Below the pieces are notes generated by a model. That model was not told the DNA's origin. It did no database searches and saw nothing but the letters and a program-made list of their open reading frames with translations. Below, in pieces: positions 54,916 through 63,283 of a DNA stretch of 64,000 nt (its first letter is position 1; each line of letters starts with the position of its first letter). This DNA comes from Bacteroidia bacterium. GTDB lineage: Bacteria; Bacteroidota; Bacteroidia; CAIKAF01. Both the position numbers and the translations under genes were made by a program. Where the stretch lies: the NCBI GenBank assembly GCA_016742095.1, contig JACVCJ010000017.1, positions 1-64,000 on the forward strand, in the 5' to 3' direction.

Positions 54916-54946
54916 CAAAATTACGGCGGCATCTTCCGATGACCAA
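54916..54946 (-). promoter_or_regulatory. Promoter of the candidate small RNA
   Basis: On the minus strand TTG (54944-54946), 20 bp, TAATTTTG (54916-54923). Spacing and sequence match the Bacteroidota consensus well. A plus-strand TAAATTTG (54903-54910) lies next to it in opposite direction. The rest of the gap up to 55308 shows only the repeated CTTT-type motif described separately. Confidence 0.5.
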
Positions 54947-55177
54947 GCTTTTCGTAAACTCAAAACCCACGTTTACAAAGTTTTAGTCTGTCTTTAAGAT
55001 CATGCGGTCCGCCGGCCCGTTTTTTCGTATACTCAACAGAATACATGTGCCTGTATGTGCTCTGAATAGGATACTTTCGGGAGGTATATACGCAATAATT
55101 ACCTGAAATTTGGACACTTCTGTAATGGACTTTAATTGTTTTTTGCCGCCTGCAAAAGCAATAGTCCGGCTTAAGTT

Positions 55178-55191
55178 CTTTCACCGTAAAG
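55178..55191. repeat. First copy of CTTT(C/A)ACCGTAAAG
   Basis: CTTTCACCGTAAAG, nearly identical to the copy at 55286-55299 and partly palindromic (CTTT/AAAG arms). Both lie upstream of the DUF1801 gene, 95 bases apart. Confidence 0.4.
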
Positions 55192-55285
55192 ACGGGTATT
55201 TTAAGAAGAAATAAAAATAAAGTTTTAAATATATGAAAATCAATTAGTTGTAATTTAATGGCAAACATTTTCGGCATTACGTTAT

Positions 55286-55299
55286 CTTTAACCGTAAAG
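55286..55299. repeat. Second copy of CTTT(C/A)ACCGTAAAG
   Basis: CTTTAACCGTAAAG, 9 bases before the ATG at 55309 and overlapping a near -7 box (TATCTTTA, 55283-55290). The position would suit an operator. Confidence 0.4.
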
Positions 55300-55308
55300 T
55301 AAATCCCT

Positions 55309-55674
55309 ATGGCAAAGACCGATTTTAAGACCATCGATGAATATCATAATGCTTTTCCTGCAGAAATACAGGAAAGAATGCAGCAACTGCGCAACATCGT
55401 AAAGGAAGTGGCGCCGGATGCCATAGAAGTGATCAGCTACCAGATCCCGGCCTTTAAAACGGGTAAAAAGTTCCTGGTGTACTATGCGGCGTTTGCAAAA
55501 CATATCACACTTTCCAGTCCCTGGAGCCAGGCATTGCTGCAGGCATTTGAAAAGGAACTGAAAGGCTTTAAAGTGAGTAGATCGGCCATTCAATTCCCTA
55601 ACGATAAGCCGCTGCCGCTGGACCTGATAAAACGGATCGTGATTTTCCGCAAAAAGGAGAACGAAGCGGCATAG
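55309..55674 (+). CDS. DUF1801 (YdhG-like iron chaperone) family protein
   Basis: A 121-aa small cytoplasmic protein of the DUF1801/YdhG group, structurally frataxin-like. Marks: TIDEYHNAFPAEIQERMQQLR, then VAPDAIEVISYQIPAFKTGKKF, HITLSSPWSQ and IQFPNDKPLPLDLIKRIVIF at the end. Length is normal. B. subtilis YdhG is reported to act as an iron chaperone; for most members no function is shown. It stands alone, with a possible operator at its promoter. Confidence 0.87.
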   Translation: MAKTDFKTIDEYHNAFPAEIQERMQQLRNIVKEVAPDAIEVISYQIPAFKTGKKFLVYYAAFAKHITLSSPWSQALLQAFEKELKGFKVSRSAIQFPNDKPLPLDLIKRIVIFRKKENEAA

Positions 55675-55714
55675 GCGATCCTTTTTTCTTATCTTTCCAT
55701 ATACGACCTGAACC

Positions 55715-56317
55715 ATGGATAAAAAACCGTTTATTTTTCTGGGGATCGGCGCCTCCCTCCTGCTGGGTGCCGCAACGTTCCTTTTTGTCGGGGGAGGCTC
55801 TTTTTTCAGCCGTCCGGAAAAGCCCGGTACGCTCTCGAACCCGCGCATGGCCGAAATGCTGAACGAGGCCCTGGACCAGCGCATCCGCAGTATAGGCGAT
55901 AGCATTATGTACCCCGGTTATACGCGTGAAGCCGACGATAATGCCCGCCTTTTCCTGAAGGAAGTGAAAGAAGTGGTGCCCCGCTGCACGAAAGGCCCGA
56001 ACGACAATGCCAGGTTCAACAAACGCGTACTCGACGTTACGCTGAACAACGGCACCGTGCTCGAAGATCAGTATACGGGCGAAAGTTGTTATTACATGAT
56101 CGAAAAGCCCAATATATACCGGGTTTTCTTTAAGGATGGCCGGGTAGTGGACGTGCAGTCGGACGGTCGTGAAAAAGAACGCCCCGTGGAGAATTTCAGG
56201 GTGGATGCCAACAGTTTTGCAGAATACCTTATCAAAGTGGACATCGGGCAGCACAAAGACCGTTATTTCCCGCGGGAGAAAACCCGTAAGGAGATCCGCG
56301 ATGAATGGGAGAAATAG
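55715..56317 (+). CDS. Single-pass membrane protein, unknown function
   Basis: A 200-aa protein with an N-terminal membrane helix (about 6-26, FIFLGIGASLLLGAATFLFV) that may act as an uncleaved anchor. The extracytoplasmic part contains MAEMLNEALDQRIRSIGDSI, VVPRCTKGPNDNARFNKRVL and a strand pair VLDVTLNNGTVLEDQYTG with VFFKDGRVVDVQSDGREKE. Two cysteines could form a disulfide. I do not recognise a domain. It is convergent with the WG-repeat lipoprotein. Confidence 0.75.
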   Translation: MDKKPFIFLGIGASLLLGAATFLFVGGGSFFSRPEKPGTLSNPRMAEMLNEALDQRIRSIGDSIMYPGYTREADDNARLFLKEVKEVVPRCTKGPNDNARFNKRVLDVTLNNGTVLEDQYTGESCYYMIEKPNIYRVFFKDGRVVDVQSDGREKERPVENFRVDANSFAEYLIKVDIGQHKDRYFPREKTRKEIRDEWEK

Positions 56318-56323
56318 GTCTGT

Positions 56324-56851
56324 TCAGGGCTTTCCGGCCTGCTTACCTTCTTTGTCGATATAATACCAGTGTTCGCTTTTCCACTCCACATGCTCAAAGA
56401 AAGAAAAGGCCTCGGTACAATCGTCGGCAACTTTGGCCAGGCCGTTTTCAAACGGAAATGCACAGGCGAATTTCGGCTCGATCACGACCTTCCCCTTTGT
56501 GTCGGCATAACCGAACTTCCCGTCCTTTACAATGCGGAAGAGTCCTTCCTGCGGGTAGTCGGGGCCGTTGTCAAAGTTAAAGACCTCGAACAGTACCCCG
56601 GCATTTTTATCGATCCCCAGTATTTTACCCGTTTTGTTTTCGGCCACCATTCCCAGGTCCTGTATGGTGTCGGTAAAGCAGAAGGCATATTTTCCTGCAG
56701 GTACAAGGGTATCTCCAACCTGGTTCAGATAGCCGCATGCTTCATCCGGACCGAATTTTACCAGGTATTTGTTCTCGGGTTTTTCTTTCGGAATGGACGA
56801 AGCACAGGACATCAGCAGTAAAAATGTGGTGGCAGGGACGTATGTTCTCAT
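56324..56851 (-). CDS. WG-repeat lipoprotein
   Basis: A 175-aa lipoprotein with signal MRTYVPATTFLLLMSC (lipobox LLMSC). The C-terminal half has WG (KWG) beta-strand repeats: GLFRIVKDGKFGYADTKGKV, VIEPKFACAFPFENGLAKVA, and a last one ending WYYIDKEGKQAG. WG repeats are common in secreted Bacteroidota proteins and are thought to mediate binding. The N-terminal part (GYLNQVGDTLVPAGKYAFC) looks like a further degenerate repeat. Function unknown. Confidence 0.83.
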   Translation of the reverse strand: MRTYVPATTFLLLMSCASSIPKEKPENKYLVKFGPDEACGYLNQVGDTLVPAGKYAFCFTDTIQDLGMVAENKTGKILGIDKNAGVLFEVFNFDNGPDYPQEGLFRIVKDGKFGYADTKGKVVIEPKFACAFPFENGLAKVADDCTEAFSFFEHVEWKSEHWYYIDKEGKQAGKP

Positions 56852-56996
56852 AGCAGTGGAGTGTTTGGTGTGGATTATTTAGTGTGGAAAAATACAAAAA
56901 GTATATTTTACCCGTAATATTTTAACCCTTCTTTAGCGTGAACGGGTTAAAGGATCGTATATTTATAAGCACATTAACGCTATAAATCTCCCAGGA

Positions 56997-57614
56997 ATGA
57001 CAGACCGGGAATCTCTTAAACGATTACGTATCCCCGACACGGAGCAACCTTTACGTATACTCATGAGCGCATGTCTGTCGGGCATCCGCTGCGGTTACGA
57101 CGGCACGGCGAATGGAGAGTACCCGGCAGCGCTGAAACTGCTTGAATACGATACGGTAAAGATTTTTAATTTCTGTCCCGAGGAATTTTCCTTTGGTTCC
57201 CCGCGCGAAATGTGCGATATCTATGGCGGCACCGGTTTTGATGTACTCGATGGCCGGGCGCGTGTGCTTACGGAAAGCGGCGTTGACTGGACAGAAGGAA
57301 TGCTGCGCGCTTCGGAAAAAATGCTGGAAATTGCCCGACGGGAAAAAATAGAACTGGCACTGATGATGGATATAAGTGCGGCCTGTGGCAGCCAGGTGAT
57401 CTACGACGGCAACCGCTTTGCGGAGAATAAAGTGTACCGGGCCGGAGCGGGCGTATGTGCGGCACAATTGTTGCGGAACGGATTTAACGTGATCAGTCAG
57501 CGCGATTATGCTTCCCTGGAAATTCTCTACAATAAACTGGATCCTGCGCACGTGATCGATGAAACAAAGACCGACCACCACGAGACAGACTGGTACAGAT
57601 CCTATTTCGGCTAA
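56997..57614 (+). CDS. DUF523 family protein
   Basis: A 205-aa cytoplasmic protein of the DUF523 family, related to a reported 2-thiouracil desulfurase. Family landmarks are MSACLSGIRCGYDG (two Cys), FCPEEFSFGSPREM, GRARVLTESGVDWTEGM, and GSQVIYDGNRFAE. The usual SPSCGS motif is SAACGS here, so the central Cys is kept but the prolines and serines around it differ. The cysteines probably bind an Fe-S cluster. No neighbours suggest a pathway. Confidence 0.82.
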   Translation: MTDRESLKRLRIPDTEQPLRILMSACLSGIRCGYDGTANGEYPAALKLLEYDTVKIFNFCPEEFSFGSPREMCDIYGGTGFDVLDGRARVLTESGVDWTEGMLRASEKMLEIARREKIELALMMDISAACGSQVIYDGNRFAENKVYRAGAGVCAAQLLRNGFNVISQRDYASLEILYNKLDPAHVIDETKTDHHETDWYRSYFG

Positions 57615-57669
57615 GCGTTTTCAGAAGATCACATCTCAGGAATGATTATTTTTACCGGGATAGTCGCTT

Positions 57670-58101
57670 ATGAAAAAAATAAATCTCTATTTCCTCTTCT
57701 CTTTTGCATTTCTCTTCGGTTCCTGCGATTTTGCGAAAATAGACCAAATGCTGCGGGACTCACTGAAAGAACGCGTGAAACCTCATATCATGAAAAGGAT
57801 GAATGAAGATAAACAACGCATAGATTACCTGTACCGGCACAGAAAGAGTCAGGTGTGGAAGTATGTGAAAGTGAAGGGAGAACAGGACGTAGTACCCTTG
57901 CTTACGGAAAATTATCCCGATGATGTGGATACTTTTTTTTATGTATTGCGGGGAGAATTCGGTCAGGTACTGCTTTGCTCCGAACGTATCTATAACGATC
58001 GCCGGCCCGTAAACACCTCTTATTATTTTGACGACGAAGAGAGGCTCTTTCTGCTGGAACGCTCGGCCACGTATATAGATCCGGCCTGTTCTGGTCTGTA
58101 G
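57670..58101 (+). CDS. Small lipoprotein, short paralogue of the next gene
   Basis: A 143-aa lipoprotein with signal MKKINLYFLFSFAFLFGSC (lipobox FGSC). The C-terminal part resembles the neighbouring 201-aa lipoprotein: TENYPDDVDTFFYVL versus TDDFPEEMHTMYEIL, and YYFDDEERLFLLERSATYID versus HYFDESGHTFAFERQCSFLN. Both end this block with a Cys. It is shorter and lacks the last 50 residues of its neighbour, so it may be a truncated duplicate. No function known. Confidence 0.7.
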   Translation: MKKINLYFLFSFAFLFGSCDFAKIDQMLRDSLKERVKPHIMKRMNEDKQRIDYLYRHRKSQVWKYVKVKGEQDVVPLLTENYPDDVDTFFYVLRGEFGQVLLCSERIYNDRRPVNTSYYFDDEERLFLLERSATYIDPACSGL

Positions 58102-58286
58102 TCCGAAAGTCCGTGGTCCGGACCCTGCGTTCCGGGAGATAGTCCGTAGACTCATTACACATTCCTCATTCCTCCAGACTTTCGGGCTCCGGAATTTCCT
58201 ACCATTAACAACATACTAACGTACGTTCATGTACTTTTTTCGCGTTGGAAACGTATATTTGATATACCTGCAAACGCTTTTACACT

Positions 58287-58892
58287 TTGAAGACCGTATA
58301 TCTGATCCCCGTATTCGCCCTGCTGCTCTGCACGGCCTGTGGCCCCGGCAAACCCGGTGATGCTTCCGCACGCAGTATTCCCGAACCCGATATCGTGGAA
58401 CGACTGCACGTTCAGAAGAAAGAGATCGAGGAACGTTTCCGCAGCGAACCCTTCCGGATATTGCTTTATACAAAGACCACAGCCTATGGTATTCCCCGCC
58501 TGGTGACCGACGATTTCCCGGAGGAAATGCATACCATGTACGAGATCCTCACCGATGATGAAGGGCGTATGATCTGTGCCTGGGAATTCCCGATGATCTC
58601 AGCCGGAGAATGGAACATTTCGTATATTCATTATTTTGATGAAAGCGGCCATACCTTTGCCTTTGAGCGTCAGTGCAGTTTCCTGAACAGTCGCTGTACA
58701 CCCGGGGTGGCAAGGGAAGTACGCACCGAATTTTTCAACGGCTCTTTCCAGATGGTAGATCGGGAATACGAACTGGTGGATGCACAGAACAAGCCGCTGC
58801 AGAAGGGCGATTGTGTATTCCCCTTCAATTTTATTTACCAGGCGTCCTCGGATACGGGCGAATACCTGAAGGCCAATAAGATCAGACGGTAG
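58287..58892 (+). CDS. Small lipoprotein, unknown function
   Basis: A 201-aa lipoprotein starting at TTG (58287): MKTVYLIPVFALLLCTAC with lipobox LCTAC. A coiled segment follows (IVERLHVQKKEIEERFRSEP), then the block shared with the preceding lipoprotein. The block around ERQCSFLNSRC and GDCVFPFNF has several cysteines, possibly disulfide-bonded. The pair looks like a tandem duplication. It precedes the DUF4157 effector-like gene by 170 bp, but no link is shown. Confidence 0.75.
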   Translation: MKTVYLIPVFALLLCTACGPGKPGDASARSIPEPDIVERLHVQKKEIEERFRSEPFRILLYTKTTAYGIPRLVTDDFPEEMHTMYEILTDDEGRMICAWEFPMISAGEWNISYIHYFDESGHTFAFERQCSFLNSRCTPGVAREVRTEFFNGSFQMVDREYELVDAQNKPLQKGDCVFPFNFIYQASSDTGEYLKANKIRR

Positions 58893-59062
58893 CACCTGTT
58901 TTTCTGAGATCTCCGGCGAAAAAAACAGACACTTGTGTATAAAGGTACAAAGAGGTGCCTTTTTGTTTCCTTTCGTTCGCAAATGGATGCAATAAGCTGA
59001 ATTTTAGTTAGCTACAGTTTTGTTTTTTTTTACTACCTTGCCTTATCGTTTAACCGCACTCC

Positions 59063-60973
59063 ATGCAAACCCACACCCAGCAGGCTGCAACGTCCGAAAA
59101 GACGGCCGCGGCCCAACGATCTTTTCAGGAACCCGGATCCGGGGAGAAAATGGCCGCTTCAACGGGCAGCAAACTCCCTTTTGGTTCTGTTGCCGTATCT
59201 CCGCCGCCCGTACAGCGGAAAGAGAACCGTACCGGTATGCCCGAAAATCTGAAGGCCGGCATTGAAAAACTCTCCGGCTATTCCATGGACGACGTAAAAG
59301 TGCATTACAACTCCACGGCGCCCGCACAGCTGCAGGCACACGCCTATGCGCAGGGTTCGGATATACATATTGCCCCCGGACAGGAAAAACATCTGCCGCA
59401 TGAGGCCTGGCACGTGGTCCAGCAGAAGCAGGGACGCGTACAGCCTACGGCGCAGCTGAAAGGGAAAGTACCGGTGAATGACGACAGCGGTCTGGAAAAA
59501 GAAGCGGATGTAATGGGTGCGAAGGCGGCACAGATGCTTACAAATGACCCTGTACACCTGCCGGAGCGGTCACCTGTAGCGCCGGTATCTGCTCCGGTGC
59601 AGGCTAAATTTATAAAATTGAGCGAAGAACGGATCATAGCCGTACGGGATGCGGCTAAGATAAAGGGAGAAGACCTGGATTCAGAATATTTACAGGGACT
59701 GTATATTAAAGAAGAAGATGAAGAGAATGATACTCCGTCTCTTTTCTTTAAGGTAATTGAGCTGAACAAAGCATACCTTACCGGCAATCGTGACGATACC
59801 TTTAAGCCCAGGGTACCTATGTTTGCTAAGGTTGAAACGGTAGAAGATGCCGAGCTCAAAGAAGAAGCATTGAAAGAAGAAGTGAATGAGCAGGATCGTC
59901 TCGATCTTCTGCAGATACTGGTTTCTGACCTGGAATTGTGGAGCCTGAAGGAAGACGGCCCCTATTCGGTGGAAACGATCTGCTCGAATGCGAGAGGGCT
60001 CTTTGGAGATTTTTTCGGGCAAGCTGAAGAAAACAATATTGTAGGTAATGTACTGCTTGGGGGACTGGAAGAGGATGAAGGCGGTGGATACGGAACAATT
60101 GAGTTTCGCTTTAAGGCGGCTGCCGGAGATCTGTATCTTATGGAAGGCGAGGAATATGAAAAGCCTAAAGAAGAATTTGAAAAATACTATCCGGGATTAC
60201 GTGTAATACAGGAGAGCGAATTCATGCTGGCTAAGATTGCCGAGGTGTATTACCGGGCAGATCTTCCGTATGCCGATGAGCGCGTAAGTAATGACTATAT
60301 TTTTGTGGAAGAAAGCCTTACGGAGGCCTTTGCTACCGCTTATATTGAGTTTTTTACGGGTAAAGATATCACAGCGAGAAACGCGGGTAAAGATCTGCCT
60401 AAACCTACGGGTGGACTTGCTTTACCGCCGGCACCTATTGTCAGTCCGAAAACCCGCAGTAAAGAGTATGAACACCGAGCTACACGCGGAAGCCGGGAGG
60501 CCGGACAAAAAGCGGCTATGAATAATTATTCGGCAAAAGAGTATGTAAAACGGTTCAGCCCGGAAGAAGCCGGGAATAGTAGCTGGGAGTGGCTTCATAT
60601 ACAGGGAAGCCGGCTGGGTGGCCCTAATCGTCCTGAAAACCTGGTTGCCGGAACCGCAGATGCAAACACGCAGATGATACCCTATGAACGGGCCATTTTT
60701 GAACTGAGCGGACTTGCCACTAAAGCTAAACCCCTGAAGGTGGAATGGGTCGCTACACTGCGGAATGACGGCGATGGAAATAAGACCCATGTAGGTAACG
60801 AAATAACCATTGAGGCCGATTTCCCGAAAGGCACCCCGGAGGTAGAAGAAGACAGTTCTATAAAACCGGAAGCTGCACTGCGATTGTTTCCCGGTAAATT
60901 TAAAGCCTCTGACGGGGCTCCTTTTACCAAAAGAGACCGTGACCTGCTGGATGATGTAAAAAGCGGGGACTGA
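59063..60973 (+). CDS. eCIS core (DUF4157) protein with nuclease-like C-terminus
   Basis: A 636-aa protein without a signal peptide. Residues about 58-135 are a DUF4157/eCIS-core domain: GMPENLKAGIEKLSGYSMDD, VKVHYNSTAPAQLQAHAYAQ, and zinc-type HEAWHVVQ (113-117) with LEKEADVMG after it. The middle (about 175-440) is acidic and helical, without recognised domain. The C-terminal 170 residues include SSWEWLHIQGSRLGGPNRPE followed by NLVAGTADANTQM (about 505-540), which resembles the His/Asn core of non-specific DNA/RNA endonuclease toxins. DUF4157 proteins are often cargo of contractile injection systems, but no such structural genes are nearby. An effector role is inference. Confidence 0.72.
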   Translation: MQTHTQQAATSEKTAAAQRSFQEPGSGEKMAASTGSKLPFGSVAVSPPPVQRKENRTGMPENLKAGIEKLSGYSMDDVKVHYNSTAPAQLQAHAYAQGSDIHIAPGQEKHLPHEAWHVVQQKQGRVQPTAQLKGKVPVNDDSGLEKEADVMGAKAAQMLTNDPVHLPERSPVAPVSAPVQAKFIKLSEERIIAVRDAAKIKGEDLDSEYLQGLYIKEEDEENDTPSLFFKVIELNKAYLTGNRDDTFKPRVPMFAKVETVEDAELKEEALKEEVNEQDRLDLLQILVSDLELWSLKEDGPYSVETICSNARGLFGDFFGQAEENNIVGNVLLGGLEEDEGGGYGTIEFRFKAAAGDLYLMEGEEYEKPKEEFEKYYPGLRVIQESEFMLAKIAEVYYRADLPYADERVSNDYIFVEESLTEAFATAYIEFFTGKDITARNAGKDLPKPTGGLALPPAPIVSPKTRSKEYEHRATRGSREAGQKAAMNNYSAKEYVKRFSPEEAGNSSWEWLHIQGSRLGGPNRPENLVAGTADANTQMIPYERAIFELSGLATKAKPLKVEWVATLRNDGDGNKTHVGNEITIEADFPKGTPEVEEDSSIKPEAALRLFPGKFKASDGAPFTKRDRDLLDDVKSGD

Positions 60974-61168
60974 TACACGTTGTAATGTATGAAAATAGAC
61001 AATATTGTAAAAAATATACAGCCGTCGACGGCGTGGAATGCGGTGTCGCGGCACGCCCTGTACCTGTGCGTACGATAAAAAAAGCAACTGTATAAAAGTA
61101 CAGGCTGATTACCCGTAGGTAGAGAATTAGGCGAAACGTAAAAAAAGTATTTTCAATTTATATACGAA

Positions 61169-61921
61169 ATGAAAAAAGAGGAAATAGAGCTGCTTCTTTT
61201 GAAAGTAGTGGTGAATGAAGAAGAAGCCCTGTATATGAAGATATATAGAGATGGTACCCTGATCCGTCACGGGGTGGGCGGTCTGCCCCAACTGGGCATT
61301 TCGGCCATGAGTGTTTTTGAAAGGTCGCCCTGTTTTGAGACCCTGCTGGCCCGTATCCCCGATCAGTTGCTGGAAGAGCCCCTGCATTATACCGAAGAAA
61401 CGCCCAACGGGGCCCTGGAATACCTGCTGGCCTGTTATGGCGTGTCGGCAAACGGTGAAACGGGCGAACAGGCCGCCTGGACAAGATCGACCGGGATCCG
61501 CTTCCTGCTCGATGCAAAGACCTCTTTCAGCCATCCTGTCCTCGGTTTCCTCGATCACTTTGTGATGGATGCGGCAGAGATCAGCAACGAATGGTATTTC
61601 GACGTGATGGTCCATGCCCGTTACGGAGCCCTGAGTTCCGCCCTGCCGGCACAGACCATGATCGCACAGCCGCAGACAGAAGAAGAGGTCCACACTCATT
61701 TTGAACACTACATAAACCAGATGCTGCAAAGCGCACGCCGCTGGGACATGAACGCTTTTGCGGCCGGAAAGACCTACTCGGCCGGGGAAGAGACCTATAC
61801 CGGTGTGATACAGCAGGATGTGCAGTCTTTCCGCATCGATTTTCTGCCCGGCCCGAAAGCCGCGGGAACCCAGCCGCCGACAGAAGTGCCGCCAAAGAAA
61901 AAAGGCTGGAAATTCTGGTGA
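61169..61921 (+). CDS. Unknown protein, possible immunity or accessory to the DUF4157 protein
   Basis: A 250-aa soluble protein with no signal peptide and no recognised domain. It starts MKKEEIELLLLKVVVNEEEA, with strands such as LYMKIYRDGTLIRHGVGGLP, and ends in a Pro-rich basic tail (PPTEVPPKKKGWKFW). The gap to the DUF4157 gene is 195 bp and includes a GCCGTCGACGGC palindrome, so they may not share a transcript. In toxin loci the next gene is often the immunity gene; nothing in the sequence proves it here. Confidence 0.65.
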   Translation: MKKEEIELLLLKVVVNEEEALYMKIYRDGTLIRHGVGGLPQLGISAMSVFERSPCFETLLARIPDQLLEEPLHYTEETPNGALEYLLACYGVSANGETGEQAAWTRSTGIRFLLDAKTSFSHPVLGFLDHFVMDAAEISNEWYFDVMVHARYGALSSALPAQTMIAQPQTEEEVHTHFEHYINQMLQSARRWDMNAFAAGKTYSAGEETYTGVIQQDVQSFRIDFLPGPKAAGTQPPTEVPPKKKGWKFW

Positions 61922-62031
61922 TCTTTTGGACACTCGTGTCGGGGCCTGATTTTGGTCATGGGTTCAGGCAGATCAGAAAATAAACACTACATTTCCCTGT
62001 CTTTTGCGCATGTATACATCACCTCTGCACC

Positions 62032-62556
62032 ATGAACTTCCATGAACTTTATGCTGAATATAAAGACAGGGTGTACAACCTGGTGCTGCAATACGTGCAT
62101 AACCGCGAGGATGCCGAGGAGGTGTGCCAGGACGTATTTGTAAAGCTGCACGAAAAACTGGGTACTTTCCGGCAGGAATCCTCCCTGAAGACCTGGGTGT
62201 ACCGCATTGCCGTGCATACGGCGCTCGATTTCTGCAAGGCCCGGCAGCGGCATAAGCGCCGTTTCCTGCTTTCTGCCCTGCGTCTGGGCGGTACGGAAAA
62301 AGCGCCGGACATACCCCATTTCGATCATCCCGGGGCCCGGCTCGAGGAAAAAGAAGCCCTGGCCTTTCTTTTTGCCTGTATACACCGGCTGAACGAAAAA
62401 CAGCGCACCGTCATCATCCTGCTTAAAATAGAGGAACTCTCCCAGAAAGAGACCGCAGAAGTAATGAGGCTCAGTCCCAGGGCCGTAGAGTCACTTTTTC
62501 AGCGGGCAAAGGCGGCACTGGAAAAAATAATACGTGAAAACGAAGGAAAAGGATAA
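62032..62556 (+). CDS. ECF-family RNA polymerase sigma factor
   Basis: A 174-aa extracytoplasmic-function sigma-70. Sigma-2: FHELYAEYKDRVYNLVLQYV; DAEEVCQDVFVKLHEKLGTF; SSLKTWVYRIAVHTALDFCK (about 3-75). Sigma-4: LNEKQRTVIILLKIEELSQKE; AEVMRLSPRAVESLFQRAKA (about 118-170). It heads a cluster with a small membrane protein (candidate anti-sigma), a Spy/CpxP-like sensor and an MbnP-like protein, so it probably responds to an envelope or metal signal. Confidence 0.92.
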   Translation: MNFHELYAEYKDRVYNLVLQYVHNREDAEEVCQDVFVKLHEKLGTFRQESSLKTWVYRIAVHTALDFCKARQRHKRRFLLSALRLGGTEKAPDIPHFDHPGARLEEKEALAFLFACIHRLNEKQRTVIILLKIEELSQKETAEVMRLSPRAVESLFQRAKAALEKIIRENEGKG

Positions 62557-62580
62557 AAACATCGTCTAAAACCATATAAG

Positions 62581-62835
62581 ATGCAGGAACCATTCGATAT
62601 ACTCAAATCCCTGGACAGGGCACAGGCCCCGGAACTTTACCCGCAACTGATGCAGCGGATAGAAGAGACCCGCCGGCGCAGGATCCCGGTTGCACGGGTG
62701 CGTACCGTTACCCTGCTGTTCATCTGCCTGTTGTCTGCCGAAGCCTATATCACTTTCCGGCAACATAGCCGTGACCGTCAGCGCGAGGCGCAACTCCTGG
62801 TATCACCCGTTGACAACAGCCTGTACCATGAATAA
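62581..62835 (+). CDS. Small membrane protein, candidate anti-sigma factor
   Basis: An 84-aa protein with a cytoplasmic N-terminus (FDILKSLDRAQAPELYPQLM, IEETRRRR), one membrane helix (about 42-60, VRTVTLLFICLLSAEAYI) and a short outer tail. Size and topology fit a minimal anti-sigma factor, and the position just after an ECF sigma gene supports this, but there is no zinc-binding HxxxCxxC motif. It overlaps the next gene by 8 bp. Confidence 0.72.
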   Translation: MQEPFDILKSLDRAQAPELYPQLMQRIEETRRRRIPVARVRTVTLLFICLLSAEAYITFRQHSRDRQREAQLLVSPVDNSLYHE

Positions 62836-63283
62836 GTATACGTTCTATACGATAATTATTGCGGGACTGCTCATTTCGAACGTATTGCTCGTGATCTTTG
62901 CCCTGGATCCGTCCCGGCCCCGTGGTTTTGATCCCGACCGCCCCCGGAATATCATCATCGGGCGCCTGGACCTGGATGAAGAGCAGGTGCGCCGGTACGA
63001 CATACTGATACAGGCACATCGTACGGATATCGCCGCAAAGGACCGGGAGATCATGCACTGCAAGAGCGAACTGTATGCATATCTTACGCAGGAAAAAGGC
63101 CCGGCACCGCTCGATTCTCTCAGCGGAAAGATCGGGCAGCTGCAGCAGGAAGTAGAGAAGATACATTACGCCCATTTTTTACAGATCAGGGCCTTGTGCC
63201 GCCCGGAACAACTGTCGGCCTTCGATGCACTGAGCCGGGACATTGCCGGTATATTTAACCCGCCACATCCCCGCCCGCGATGA
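62828..63283 (+). CDS. Spy/CpxP-like periplasmic sensor or chaperone
   Basis: A 151-aa membrane-anchored protein (helix about 5-26, FYTIIIAGLLISNVLLVIFAL) with a helical outer part: LDLDEEQVRRYDILIQAHRT, DREIMHCKSELYAYL, LSGKIGQLQQEVEKIHYAHF. This is the pattern of the Spy/CpxP/periplasmic heavy-metal-sensor group. Start ATG at 62828 is inside the previous gene; the frame is open further left only as a shadow. Its cysteines and histidines could bind metal. It probably works with the sigma factor. Confidence 0.78.
   Translation: MNKYTFYTIIIAGLLISNVLLVIFALDPSRPRGFDPDRPRNIIIGRLDLDEEQVRRYDILIQAHRTDIAAKDREIMHCKSELYAYLTQEKGPAPLDSLSGKIGQLQQEVEKIHYAHFLQIRALCRPEQLSAFDALSRDIAGIFNPPHPRPR

Noticed and set aside
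54960-55334. 124-codon minus-strand frame between the small RNA and the DUF1801 gene
   Set aside because: It has no signal peptide or domain, runs into the start of the DUF1801 gene, and no promoter or ribosome site is evident. Left as non-coding.
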